Assembly: GCF_052857255.1 (NCBI RefSeq)
Contig: NW_027526502.1
Location: forward strand, 223,501-287,500
Direction: 5' to 3'
DNA length: 64,000 bases
Source: Amblyomma americanum
Lineage: Eukaryota; Arthropoda; Arachnida; Ixodida; Ixodidae
The position numbers were made by a program, and so were the translations under genes. This document shows positions 48,815-59,227 of the stretch, piece after piece; the first letter of the stretch is position 1; every line of letters starts with the position of its first letter. The notes under the pieces are model-generated. The model did no database searches. It saw only the letters and a list, made by a program, of their open reading frames with translations, and had not been told where the DNA came from.

Positions 48815-49143
48815 CCAAGGGAAGAAACACTTCCTACACAGTGTCCACCTAACTCACTGCCACTCTCGCTTTGGCCAATCTGTGCAGCTCCTGCCTTTCC
48901 CCACTATTATTCAGCCACATAAACTAATGCCTCTGTCTTTTTCCCCCTGGACACTCTCGCCTCGAAATGTGAAGTTTAATCCAGGCGTGGATGCAAAAAG
49001 CCACATGCCACAGGCAGTGCTACTGCAAGCTACTCGAGCCTACTTAGCCGAGGGGCACGGCGCTGCGACAAACATGGTCATGCAACCGCCCCTTTTTGCG
49101 CACGCTTTCCTGCTATGGACCCTCGCTCCGTTACATTCCTGCT
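48815..49143 (+). pseudogene. 5' scrap of a CR1-like LINE ORF in front of the microsatellite
   Basis: GCGCTGCGACAAACATGGTC and the following bases to about 49110 match 53335-53380 closely. In both, ATG-GTC-ATG opens a frame: [10 protein letters not shown] here (49074) and MVMKPPLFAQ there (53350). After [11 protein letters not shown] the frame runs into the GGAT repeat and becomes an Asp-Gly-Trp-Met repeat. This is the start of the same LINE family's ORF1, cut off by the microsatellite. Upstream of 49040 I recognise nothing. Confidence 0.55.
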
Positions 49144-49315
49144 TGGATGGATGGATGGATGGATGGATGGATGGATGGATGGATGGATGGATGGATGGAT
49201 GGATGGATGGATGGATGGATGGATGGATGGACGGACGGACGGATGGATGGATGGATGGATGGATGGATGGATGGATGGATGGATGGATGGATGGATGGAT
49301 GGACGGACGGACGGT

Positions 49316-49346
<31 letters not shown>

Positions 49347-49551
49347 ATGGATGGATGGATGGATGGATGGATGGATGGATGGATGGATGGATGGATGGAT
49401 GGATGGATAGATGGATGGATGGATGGATGGATGGATGGATGGATGGATGGATGGATGGATGGATGGATGGATGGATGGATGGATGGATGGATGGATGGAC
49501 GGACGGACGGATGGACGAACGGACGATTGGACAGATGGACGGACGGACGGT

Positions 49552-49582
<31 letters not shown>

Positions 49583-49677
49583 ATGGATGGATGGATGGAT
49601 GGATGGATGGATGGATGGATGGATGGATGGATGGATGGATGGATGGATGGATGGATGGATGGATGGATGGATGGATA
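49144..49677. repeat. (GGAT)n microsatellite, about 530 bp
   Basis: Near-perfect GGAT repeats broken by blocks in which GGAT changes to GGAC (around 49229-49242, 49300-49320 and 49497-49558), plus single GGTT and GAAC units. The similar blocks recur, which suggests internal duplication as well as slippage. All three plus frames stay open as Asp-Gly-Trp-Met repeats, so long ORFs here are trivial. The repeat directly abuts the 3' end of the minus-strand LINE. Confidence 0.97.
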
Positions 49678-49739
49678 CGGCTGAACCCTTTAAATCGTGT
49701 GGTGGCTCAAGCCACCTATGAAATGTGACTAATGAAATT

Positions 49740-50320
49740 TTATTCTTCTCTTGATTTTAGCCACCAATCAGATAACCTTCGCTTGGTTATTTCTACCCGC
49801 TTAAAATCTACTTTCCCTTCACTGTCCTTAAATCCCAATGCCTTGGATAAATCGGCCCCGCTGCTTCCCACTGTAGGGCGAAGCCCTTTAAAGAAAAGTA
49901 TAAAGTGTTCAGCCGTTTCCTCCTCCTCTCCGCACGCAACCCACAACGTGTCTATCTCGTCGTACCTGACTCTATATGTCTTAGACCGCAAAACTCCCGT
50001 CCTGGCCTCAAACAACAAAAAGCTTGAGCTACAATCATCATAGATATTTTCTTTGGCAATTTCCTGCTTAAAAATCCTGTATGCTCCCAGTGCTGATTTC
50101 CTCAGCATCCCTGTTTTCCACAGAGCTCTCTCTGTTTTTTAAACCTTTTTCTAAACCGATAATTGCTGATTTGCCCCCTACTGCTGTCCAGATATATGCT
50201 TGTCAATTTTCTAGTTCGCTTTCTCCATTTCGTATCAACATTCCTTATATACAGGTATCTGAAAACTTTCCTAGCCCACTGCTTTTCCCCTATTTTTCTC
50301 AATGACTCCTCAAATGTCAT
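49740..50320 (-). pseudogene. C-terminal region of the LINE RT protein
   Basis: Two frames: 50320-50102 (basic, KIGEKQWARKVFRYLYIRN) and 50108-49740 (FLLFEARTGVLRSKTY, then CGEEEETAEHFILF, then [15 protein letters not shown]). The Cys/His cluster is partly eroded (WVACGEEEE). It corresponds to the C-terminus seen in the 48112-48814 copy. A 3' UTR of about 60 bp separates the stop from the GGAT repeat. Confidence 0.75.
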
Positions 50321-50449
50321 CTTACTTCTAGCTTCTCTGCTCTCGAACGACGCCTATCCCATATCACCTTGTATTTCATCCCATATCCCATATCACCCCT
50401 GATTTGGTGTATTGCCATGTGCTCCCAAAGCTAGCCTCCCTACGCCATG

Positions 50450-51084
50450 TTGTTTAATTTCTAACCTTGCTTGAACATCTGGTCTCTTGCATAGGACCGC
50501 ATTACCGAAAGTCGGGCTAGGAACAATCACCCCTTTCCAGATCCCTCATACCACTTCATACCTATTCTAATAACATAGTGCCCTATTTTTCATGACAGAT
50601 GCATTCCTACTAGCTTTATTCATTACATATTTTTCATGGTCTGTCACATACTCAGCACCGTTATTTATCCACACCCGAATATACTTGTACTCATCCACTA
50701 CATTTAGCGTGAACTCCTGTATTCTATGCTCGCCGACCTCATCATTAAATATCATGACTGCAGATTTTTCCTTACTAAACTTGAAACCTAATCTATCTCC
50801 CTCTGTACCACATATGTGTATCAAGTTCTGTAAATCTTCCTTGTTGTCAGCCATTAGCACTATATCATCGGCGTATATTAGTCCCGGTAATGACTGTTTA
50901 ATCATTCCTTCTTGCTTGAAAAACGAAAGGTTGAAGCGTAGTCTGCTCCTCTCTAGCTTGGTCTCCAACCCTTGCAGGTACAAGATGAACAACAAAGGAG
51001 ACAGAGGACGTCCTTGCCTAAGCCCCGCTGTATCTCTACAGGCTCTGATACATTTTTCCCCATTTTATAAGCACTCTGGTACAT

Positions 51085-51125
<41 letters not shown>

Positions 51126-51546
51126 TGTATTAATGTTTGCTTAGAATTTGATCCTAGCTTCTTTAATAACATAATCGGAATGCCATCTGGTCCTGTTGAC
51201 GTGCCACTAGGAACCTTCTTCTCTGCCCTTTCCCACTCGCTTTGCACAAGTGAAGCTATTGCAGTAACCGGTTTATCCTCCTTCGATAAATTATGTGCAA
51301 CATTTCTTTAATTTTTTCTGTCATCCTTGTTCCTATGTGTTTTATCGCTTCATCCCCTTCTAGTCGAATACCCTGATCTGTAACAAAAATCATTTGTTCT
51401 AGCCTAGTCTTATTACTCATTGCATTTAGATGCTTCCTGAATTTTTGAGCTGCTTTGCTATCCTTTCTTTTTACTTTTGACATCCATTGGGCACCCTTTC
51501 TTCTAATTTTCGCATTAATCAAATAGGATGCTTCCCTTCTACACAT
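50450..51546 (-). pseudogene. Reverse transcriptase remnant of the LINE
   Basis: The linker and RT start lie in 51546-51256 and 51247-51120 (TGPDGIPIMLLKKLG). After a (TA)18 tract the frame returns with CIRACRDTAGLRQGRPLSPLLFILY. The 142-residue stretch to 50567 includes the catalytic GLIYADDIVLMADN and the following GFKFSKEKSAVM. The RT segment between the GPDGIP and GLRQG motifs is missing, replaced by the TA tract, so the enzyme is dead. Confidence 0.82.
51087..51122. repeat. (AT)18 microsatellite inside the LINE RT
   Basis: Perfect AT dinucleotides replacing a piece of RT coding sequence. The flanks are RT motif regions that should be separated by far more coding sequence than is present. 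Confidence 0.95.
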
Positions 51547-51855
51547 TATGAAGGTATCCCATTTTTTGTCTACTTTAACTTCTGGTTCCCCCCTCTTCTT
51601 CGATTATCTGTGTTCCCTGGACGCTTCCTGACGTTTCTCTATCGCCCCCTTGACCTCCTCATCCCACCAACTCTTGGATTTGCGTCTTTTCCCTTTTAGC
51701 TTTACTCACTCCTTAGCTAGCCCTAGCTCCAGTAATCGAGTTAATTTGGTGTAAGACCATTCTGTTTAACTATTCTCAAAAATTACTTTTTCAATTTCCT
51801 TGGCTGCTGCTTCCAATTGCTTTTCTGAGTAAAAATTCCCCCCTGATTGCTCATC

Positions 51856-52330
51856 TCAATTCATTCCTACATTGCTTTTTCTTCTGAAGCTCAACTTGAT
51901 ACGCTTGTGGTCACTACCTAGACCTCTGGAACTATCTTCATCTATGTTCATTACTCCTAATCTATTATACATCCTATGTGACATTAGTGCATAATCTATC
52001 GTCGAGTGCAGACGTCCCGCCTCCCATGTTATGAGCCCTTCAGACTTCTCGGTGCTTTTACAAACAACTAAATCATACCGTTCACACATGTCCTGCAGCA
52101 TGCTTCCCGTCGAATCCGTGTACCCATCCAGGTCTTCTATGTGTGCATTCATGTCGCCTATTATAATTATATATCTCGCCCTGTCCTCCTAGCTCATCAA
52201 TGTCAATTGCAATACATTCTAACATTTTCCTGTTTTCCTCTATGGCATTAGCTCCTGTCCACACGTATACATAGCCAAGGAGTGTTTGCTCCCCTGCCAC
52301 TTTTTCTTTTAGCCATAAATGTTCCTTGCA
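51856..52330 (-). pseudogene. APE-type endonuclease remnant of the LINE
   Basis: Two overlapping frames supply the endonuclease. The upstream one ends in GDMNAHIEDLDG-like sequence near 52150. The next, to 51856, carries ERYDLVVCKSTEKS, RLHSTIDYALMSHRM and GLGSDHKRIKL, which match the D-x-N, S-x-ID-Y and S-D-H motifs of APE nucleases. The enzyme nicks target DNA to start insertion. The N-terminal part is broken by stops. Confidence 0.72.
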
Positions 52331-52657
52331 TCCCAGTTTAACAATTTGGAATTCTTACTTTTATGAATGAATGCCCCAATTCCACCCCCCTTTCTGCTGC
52401 CCTCTGTTCTATTGCAATATTCTCATGCGTAGTCGGGCTTGTAGGGTGGATGCTCCATGTCTCTAAGATGCGTTTCCACTAAACCATATACCATTAATTC
52501 CTCCTGCCTTAACTGTTCTTCTATTTCCTCCTTTTTCAGTATATTCCTGCCACCTTGCATGTTAATGAAACATATTTCTGAATTAACTGGGCCTGGCGCT
52601 CGTGTCTATTTCTTCTCCTATGGTTCCGTCGTTCCTTTGATCTTGGTTCTTCCTTCT

Positions 52658-53254
52658 CTACACTGGTTCCCTCAGAGCTCTAGGTCCCCCAAAAAAAGCT
52701 GTTGCCTGGCGACCTATCCTACTACCCACCCTCTTTCCAGTGGCACAACCGTAGTGAATGCCATCCTGTGCAAAAGAGTCGAGCCTGGCCTCGTACACTT
52801 CTCTGTTAACTTCCATTACCCCGTATCTTAGTCGTCGACTCATTAACCTAATTGCACGGTTAGCCTCAACGATCCTCCTTTCCGTTTCGCTAGCCTGCCT
52901 CTGGACCTCTGGGATTGTGCATATGGTCCCATGCACACTCTCAGAGGCCTCTCTAAGCCTACGCATCCCCACTTCTAACTGCTTCTCTAGATTCTGGCTC
53001 CTCCCCTTGAGCACATAGTTGAGGCCAGCATGGATAACGACAAGGTGTTCGCCATCCATGCTGCCCCCCACCACCTCCTGGGCTTTGGCCATTGCATCTA
53101 CCATGCACTTCCCCGACTGGGCCTCCTCATCTACCCCGCCACCGCTCGTCAAACCGGTGAGGCTGCTCAGCAGCTTTCCGTGATCATCGACCCAGCAGCG
53201 TAAGAAGCGCCGATTCGGCCGCATCCAGTCACAGTCGAGTTCTAAGCCTGGCAA
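52658..53254 (-). pseudogene. SGNH/GDSL-esterase-like domain of the LINE
   Basis: A 198-residue open stretch on the minus strand. It contains GEHLVVIHAGLNYVLKG, like the G-x-N-D block of SGNH hydrolases with the final Asp changed to Tyr, then SVHGTICTIPEVQRQ, and near the end FAQDGIHY, which fits the catalytic D-x-x-H block. The GDS serine block expected at the N-terminus is not readable, perhaps lost to frameshift near 53200. Esterase domains are known in ORF1 of CR1-like LINEs, where their role is unclear. It ends with GPRALREPV and is followed directly by the endonuclease region. Confidence 0.6.
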
Positions 53255-53349
53255 CCACGCAGTACTGTCACCACAGGAGCTTCGCGTTGCCTACAAATAC
53301 CTCCCCCCCCCCCTTCTGGAGCCAGTCGTTGCACGCCGCTGCGAAGAAC

Positions 53350-54211
53350 ATGGTCATGAAACCGCCCCTTTTTGCGCAGGTTATTTACCTCCCGTATGCT
53401 AGTTGTTTCCGCACTAGTAATCCCTTTCTGATCGCAGTGTCGGGCCCCAATGGCCTGCTTGATTGTTTCCGGAGACTATTGGGCTTGTCATGCAACTTTT
53501 TCCTCAATGCTCATCTGGTGTGCCTCTTGCTTGCCTTGTCGGGAGAAGTAGAACTAAATCCGGGACCTCATAACGCCGACCCACCTGCATCTCATGAATC
53601 CATTTCGCAGACTCTCGCTCGCTTATAACTGTCCCAAAATACGGTTCGTGCCGAACTCTCGCTAATCCGCTCTGCTCAAACTAACACAGAAGGTATGGTC
53701 GGCCGGCTGCCGTCACATGTCGACGCCCTGGAAAAAGTTGTCAAGAATAGTCAGCTGAGCTACCCGGACTCTTCTGGCATGTTGAAAACCAGTATGGAGA
53801 TAATTTCAGCCGAAGTTAGGTTCTTACCGACAAATGTGATGATACAGAAAATCGCCTCCGTCGATCCAATTAGCTTTTTTTTTTGGAATTAACAATGCTA
53901 ATGTGGAAACGTGGCCTGAGTCTGAGTCTCAAATTATTTCGTTTTGCTCAGAAAAACTTGGAGTTACCGTGAATCTTGATGATATTGAACGAGCACACAT
54001 GCTAGGGCGCTTCCAGTCAGAAAAAAATTGCCCAATAATTGTAAAATTTGCGTGTTTCAAGGAGAAATCGAAGATTCTGTCTGAAAGACCGCAGCTCAAA
54101 GATTCGTCTAATGCTCTTCGTGATGATTATTCTGCACGTGTGCGAACAGCCAGGAAAGTGCAATTCATATATAATGCAAATACGAATTCTTCCGAGGAAG
54201 TGCAATTATAG
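53350..54211 (+). pseudogene. CR1-like LINE ORF1 with N-terminal 2A-like peptide
   Basis: From ATG 53350 the frame gives a hydrophobic leader (NAHLVCLLLALSG) and the 2A-like GEVELNPGP at 53542-53568. It then continues past an in-frame TAA (53626-53628) to 53892 with a region of likely coiled coil. A T-rich run near 53876 shifts the frame, and 53903-54211 encodes the ORF1 C-domain: IISFCSEKLGV, DDIERAHMLGR, CPIIVKF, RDDYSARVR. Such domains bind RNA in the LINE particle. One stop and one frameshift break it. Confidence 0.78.
53542..53568 (+). promoter_or_regulatory. 2A-like ribosome-skipping motif
   Basis: The codons spell GEVELNPGP, against the 2A rule D-(V/I)-E-x-N-P-G-P with Glu for the first Asp. 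It follows a hydrophobic leader, an arrangement described in some non-LTR elements. Skipping would occur between Gly and the last Pro. The Asp-to-Glu change may weaken it. Confidence 0.65.
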
Positions 54212-54289
54212 TGATTGTCGCCCGCTTGCAGGCCGCCACCACACCCCCCGCCGCAGTTTCCACGCGTCAGTTACTTCGCACCGACTTAT

Positions 54290-54990
54290 AAGCCATTAGC
54301 CGTTCTAGTAGCCAACATTCGCAGCTATCTGCCCAAGAAAAACGCTGTAGAAGCCTTCCTAAATGATAGCGGTACAGATATAGCTTTAATTACTGAGTAA
54401 TGGCTAACCTCGGAAGTCTCGAATGACGAGCTTCTGCATGATGTATCATCGTTTACGGTCTACAGGCGTGACACAGTGGGGTGGAAGGGGGGTGGTGCGG
54501 TGTAGTTGTTTTTGTGAAATATAATGTGCCGTCTCCCTTTTGCCGACCAGCAATCATGAAATTGTTGCTATAAAGTTATCGCTTCTTTCTAATACAATCA
54601 TTTTACTTGCACGCTACCGTCCTCCTAACTGCGAGACATCATTCCTTGACGAGCTGCATTCAATACTACTGGGCCTCAAGGCCCGTTTTCTCCGTGCAAG
54701 TTATTTACTTTGCGGCGACTTCAACTTCCCTGACATTAACTGACCAGACTTATCCGCACATAGCGCCCAATCAAAGCAGCTTTCGGATGTAGTGCTTACC
54801 CTCAACCTTACTCAAAAAGTTGACGTACCAACTTGGCACAACAAAACTCTTGACCTTGTTCTTGCTTTTGACCTCGAATCTATCCAGTCATTATCGTGCA
54901 TTGCTGGCTTGAGCGATCATTGCACGTTATTGTTCAACTTATCTGTGCCCGTCGCTGCTCGTCAACCACCATTCAAGTAAATTCGCGACT
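54290..54990 (+). pseudogene. APE endonuclease of the CR1-like LINE
   Basis: The frame starts PLAVLVANIRSYLPKKNAVE with the N-terminal Asn of the APE fold, then ALITE (catalytic Glu). It continues past a TAA with WLTSEVSNDEL, RPPNCETSFLDEL, LCGDFNFPDIN (54710 region, the D-x-N motif), TLDLVLAFD and GLSDHCTLLFNL (S-D-H motif near 54912). Frames change at least three times. The key residues are readable, but no continuous product is possible. Confidence 0.8.
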
Positions 54991-55429
54991 CTAACAAGGC
55001 CAACGTTCAACGTTACAAGTATTATCTCAGGGTTAGATAACTTCCTCAATCATTTCCGTATGTGCTCCGCAGCAAGAACAGTTAATGATAATTGGTTGCT
55101 ATTCAAAAGAAAATTCTTATCACTAACCGATATATACGTTCCCCTTGTATGCATTCGAGGCAACGCAAGCAAACCGTCGTTTTCTAATGCACTCAGGAAA
55201 CTTTCAAGGCAGAAGAAACGCCTCTTCCGTGTAGCAAAGCACTGAGGAAGCCCACAACAGTGGGAAAGGTTCGACTTCTTCTTCGACTTCTTCGACAATA
55301 AACTTCTTCGACAATAAAAAAAGGGAAATTTTATCATCATGATCTGCAAAGCATCATTCACTCCAACCCCCCAAAATTCTGGAAACTTCTTAGTCCAAGT
55401 GACAGGTCATCACGCAATATCTCATTAGT

Positions 55430-56640
55430 TGAAAGTGATGGTTCTGAGGTTCCATCAGACCAACGCAGTGCGGTAATGAACTCATACTTTACCTCTGTTT
55501 TTATTAATGAACCTTCCTTAAATATCCCTCCCTTAAAAGAGCTTCTATTTTCTCAAATGCCGCCTGTTACTGTCACTGCCAACGGTACTGCAAATCTCAT
55601 TGCTAAGCTTAAGGTCTCAAGCGCCCCAGGACCAGATAGTATACCTTCAAAGATACTGAAACGCGCCAAGGATAGCTCAAGCCAGTGCTTGAAAATATTC
55701 GACCGATCAATTTCTGCAAGTTCAATTCCAGATGACTGGGAGATGAGTCGGGTAGTTCCGGTTTTAAAGCAGGTAACCGGTCCGATCCTTCTAACTACCA
55801 TCCGATTTCTTTAACATGCATTGCCTGCAAGCAACTAGATCACATTATATGTTCACACGTGGCCTCTCATTTAGATTACAACTGCTTCTTTTCCCCCAGT
55901 CAGCATGGTTTCAGATCCGGTCATTCATGCGAAACCCAACTTTATCATTTCACTACCGATTTCAGCTAGTCCTTCAAAATGACTTCAGCAGAATTGAGGA
56001 CTGCTGTTCCACGTGGCTAATGCAGCTAAGCGTTTCCAAGTGTAAATAAATGCAGGTAACTCGCAAGCGCACTAAGGTCCACTACGCGTATTCACTAAAG
56101 TCAACCACCCTTTCACAAGTCGTTTCATACCGGTATCTCGGAAATCGTTTCAACAACACCCTCACGTGGTCCCAGCACATTACGAAGCTGACAGCTGATG
56201 CTTCGAAATCACTCGGATTTATCAGATGACACTTCGGTTCTTCCCCACATTCCATCCGAAAACTAGCCTGCAATAATTTCGTCCACACTAAACTAGAATA
56301 CGCCTCCGATGTTTGGAACCCACACCAAGGTTACGTAATTGACACTCTAGAAGCTATTCAAAACCGTGCAGCCCGCTTTATTTCATCCGACTATCACACC
56401 CACTCTAGATATAAAATTATCTCTATATATATATCGTCAGCCTCTGGTGCACAGGCGGAAAATTGCCCGCTTGTCTTTATTCGACAAACTATACCATTGT
56501 TTTCCTTCACTTCGGGACTCAAATCTGCTTCCGCTCCTCAGAACTTCACGCGATCTCTTCAACTCCATGAGCGTTCTACGCGTGCACGGCTCCACTAACG
56601 CACCTAGCAAGCCATCTCTACCTGTTTCCATTGAATAATG
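55430..56640 (+). pseudogene. Reverse transcriptase of the CR1-like LINE, core deleted
   Basis: 55476-55814 carries MNSYFTSVF, SSAPGPDSIPSKILK and IPDDWEMSRVVPVLK. A frameshift leads to NYHPISLTCIACKQLDHII and SQHGFRSGHSCETQL near 55910. The next stretch then jumps to the region after the catalytic core (LSVSKCK, RYLGNRFNNTLTWSQHI, KLEYASDVWNPHQ, IQNRAARF). The YADD motif and its surroundings are missing between about 55970 and 55985. The C-terminus (LFNSMSVLRVHGST) ends at 56638. Confidence 0.8.
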
Positions 56641-56940
56641 GAATTCTTTACCCGAATGCATTGTCATCGAACGTGATCCGTGTAAGTTCCGCCTATTTCT
56701 GCTGTCACACTTAAAAACCTGATGTTTATTATTCTTCCCTTTGCGTTTTACTACCGTTCTATATATGTTTGGCCACTCCCTCTGATGGGTTTATGTACAT
56801 TTTCTCTTTATATCCTGCCAGCATATGTATATGGCGCTGATTGTGACCTGTTGTATTCTTGTGTTGTAACGCCTCCTCCTTATGTAATGTCCCGACCCCC
56901 AGGGTCTTTAAGGGTCAATAAATGATGGTTATGATGAATA

Positions 56941-58200
56941 TACGCAGCACACTCACGTCTTTACCGACGGTTCAACTACTCAAGAAACCCCTCCCTGTTG
57001 CCTTTATGTGCCCTCAGCAATCCATGCCGTTTCTTAGCGGCTACAGCAGAAGACTTCCTCTACGACAGCTGAGCTTCACGGCATTAAAGAAGCTGTTTCG
57101 TCTACCCTGCGCCGATCCCACAGCCGATGGGTTATCTTCACGGACTCAAAAGCATCCCTGCCGATACTGACCAACCCGCTGAAGAACACCAATCATCAGC
57201 CTATTTCCCTTGAGATCGGGTGTCTGCATCATATGGCTATTGTCGCGGGCCATAGCATTTCAGTGTATACCAGCACACTGTGGCATTCTGGCCAATGGAA
57301 GAGCAGATGAAGCGGCTTGTAAAGGCCACCAACATCGGCGATACATTCGGACCTTCTTCACAGAATCTGATGCGTCCCAAATGGCTAAAAGATTTGCTTT
57401 AGAAGAAATGTATCGGCTCTGGAGCTTGCCGACACATCACTATCAGTTTCTCAACTCCATCGACCCACATCTGAGATCACGCCTACCGCCTAGAATTCCT
57501 CGCCACCTGGAAACACTATATCGCCTACTTCGCCTCAACACTGCGTCTACGAACGGCTTGCGATACCGTTTCAGTCAAACGAACAGTCCGCTTTGTGACA
57601 ACTGCGGCTCGATCGAATCTGTCGAACGTGTCTTGCTTGAGTGCCCTGCGTATACTGACGAGCGTGTTTACTATGAGCCGTGCGTGGGAAAGCTCTCCCC
57701 AGTGCCTCTAACATTGGACAGTGTTTTAGACACCTTAAGCTGCTTTAGGCCACAGAGACATGTAATGAACTTTTTGTTTGCGTGCTTAAAGGAAATTGGA
57801 CATCTCGACAAGATCTGATTTCATCTAGCACTTTGCTTTCACGCATTTTTCTCGCAGAGTTTTTTTAGGCCATTTATCAGACTTTGCGCGCCATCATTTC
57901 ATATGTTACATCATTTCTCGCCGATGGCCCTTAGTATGCGTTTAATGGCCACTGTTTTTGTTCTCCCCTCCCCTTTTTTTTCTCTCTAATTTAACCTTTC
58001 TCGATCTCCTCCCCTTCTGCCTTTACCTCCCAAATTCCCTTCCCCGAGCAGAGTAGCATGCCAGCGATCTCTAAACGTGGGCTAAAATCTCTGTTTTTCG
58101 ATTCTCTCTCTCTCTCTTTCTTCCTAGTTCTTTTCCGCCACTGTGTGTCAACGCTCTTTCTGTATAGGTTTTAAATACCTTAGCTGCTTACCTGTTATCG
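56941..58200 (+). mobile_element. RNase H and C-terminus of a second plus-strand LINE, with 3' UTR
   Basis: Starting within a few bases of the previous LINE's end, the translation gives THVFTDGSTTQETP (first catalytic Asp), TAELHGIKEAV (Glu), RWVIFTDSKASL (Asp) and, after frameshifts, QCIPAHCGILANGRADEA: a complete set of RNase H motifs. A 202-codon open stretch (57210-57818) ends with CDNCGSIESVERVLLECPAY, a Cys/His cluster. This C-terminus is typical of I, R1 or Loa-group LINEs. EN and RT are absent, so it is 5'-truncated. A T-rich 3' UTR follows; its end near 58200 is a guess. Confidence 0.78.
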
Positions 58201-58393
58201 TTCAATTTCCTCAGGCGTTCTTCATATACAGCGTGTTCAAAATTACACTTTAGTGATATTTTTTAAAAATGTGAAACACCGTACGCTAATCCTGTTTTTG
58301 CACGTTGGTAAGGCGTCCAGGCGGATACACATTGGGGTAAGAATGATCTCTGTAAATTCAGGAATTAACTAAAGTTCATTAAACACCCTTTTT
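58201..58393. other. Unassigned spacer
   Basis: Non-coding. ACAGCGTGTTCAAAATTACA near 58229 resembles the beginnings of some tick transposon ends, but no matching opposite end was found. Confidence 0.3.
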
Positions 58394-58653
<260 letters not shown>

Positions 58654-58672
58654 ATATATATATATATATATC

Positions 58673-59049
58673 TTTCGTTTTAGTTCGTTTAATTACGCAT
58701 GCGAGACAGCGGCTCCCACCGTGATGTACCTCCGACGTGTGACGCAGCTATTGCGTATAGCACTCCGCCTTGCAGGAGTGTGCAGCGAGCGCCGACGCGG
58801 GTGACATTTCGTTCTGGGCCAGCGTTCTCCTTCTCGGCGATCGAAACCGATGAATCGCTGATCGGTCGGCGAGAAGGGAGAGCTATTTCTTTAAGCAATT
58901 GTTTCTGCAGCCGGTATAAAGACGCGGCGCCGCTCGTTGCGCACTCTTGCAAGGTGGAGTGCCATACGCAACCGCTGCGTCACACGAGGGAGGTTCTTCA
59001 CGCCGAGAGCCGCAGTCTCGCATGCGTAATTAGACGAACTGGGACGAAA
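58673..59049. mobile_element. 377-bp foldback MITE
   Basis: The ends are inverted repeats: TTTCGTTTTAGTTCGTTTAA and its mirror ending ...TTAGACGAACTGGGACGAAA, with ATTACGCATGCGAGAC next inside on both sides. The match continues for about 120 bp per arm (for example GTGTGACGCAG...TTGCGTAT...GCACTCC...CCTTGCA on both arms) at roughly 80% by eye. The centre forms another stem, TTCTCGGCGATCG/CGGTCGGCGAGAA. No coding function is expected. A target-site duplication is not clear because the left flank is (TA)n. An autonomous parent is unknown to me. Confidence 0.85.
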
Positions 59050-59173
59050 TTTTAGACATGCGCATGTCAGGACACAGGCGAGTTATTAAAATTGTTCAAA
59101 ATCCGGACATTCCGAATGTCATTAATGTGGACCGAGCTGTGCGCACTTTGTAATGCGCATTGCGCGCATGTGT

Positions 59174-59227
59174 AGTCAGTCAGTCAGTCAGTCAGTCAGT
59201 CAGTCAGTCAGTCAGTCAGTCAGTCAG
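59174..59227. repeat. (AGTC)n microsatellite, tail of a minus-strand LINE
   Basis: About 13 perfect tetranucleotides. On the minus strand it directly follows AAATAAAAGCTGACTGAC, so it is the simple-repeat 3' tail of the LINE to its right. Confidence 0.95.

Larger units (their letters stand above)
49678..53260 (-). mobile_element. Minus-strand non-LTR retrotransposon with esterase-like domain
   Basis: In its own orientation (53260 to 49678) the remnants read: SGNH-esterase-like domain, APE endonuclease, RT with YADD, C-terminal Cys/His region, 3' UTR, then (ATCC)n. Frames shift repeatedly, and part of the RT is replaced by a (TA)n tract. The RT motif GLRQGRPLSPLLF is closer to the RTE/L1-like QGCPLSPLLF form than to the CR1 form, but esterase domains are best known from CR1 ORF1, so I leave the clade open. 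Confidence 0.8.
53300..56940 (+). mobile_element. Plus-strand CR1-like LINE (two ORFs, decayed)
   Basis: Order on the plus strand: ORF1 with a 2A-like motif and nucleic-acid-binding C-domain (53350-54211), APE endonuclease (about 54290-54990), RT (about 55440-56640), 3' UTR, AATAAA and an ATGATGGTTATGATG end near 56937. Stops and frameshifts are frequent, and the central RT including the YADD motif is deleted. The ATG-repeat-like 3' end is compatible with CR1/L2-type elements. The 5' edge is taken near 53300 after a C11 run; it could begin slightly later. Confidence 0.8.

Noticed and set aside
49144..49728. Long Asp-Gly-Trp-Met repeat proteins in three frames
   Set aside because: Trivial translation of the (GGAT)n microsatellite.
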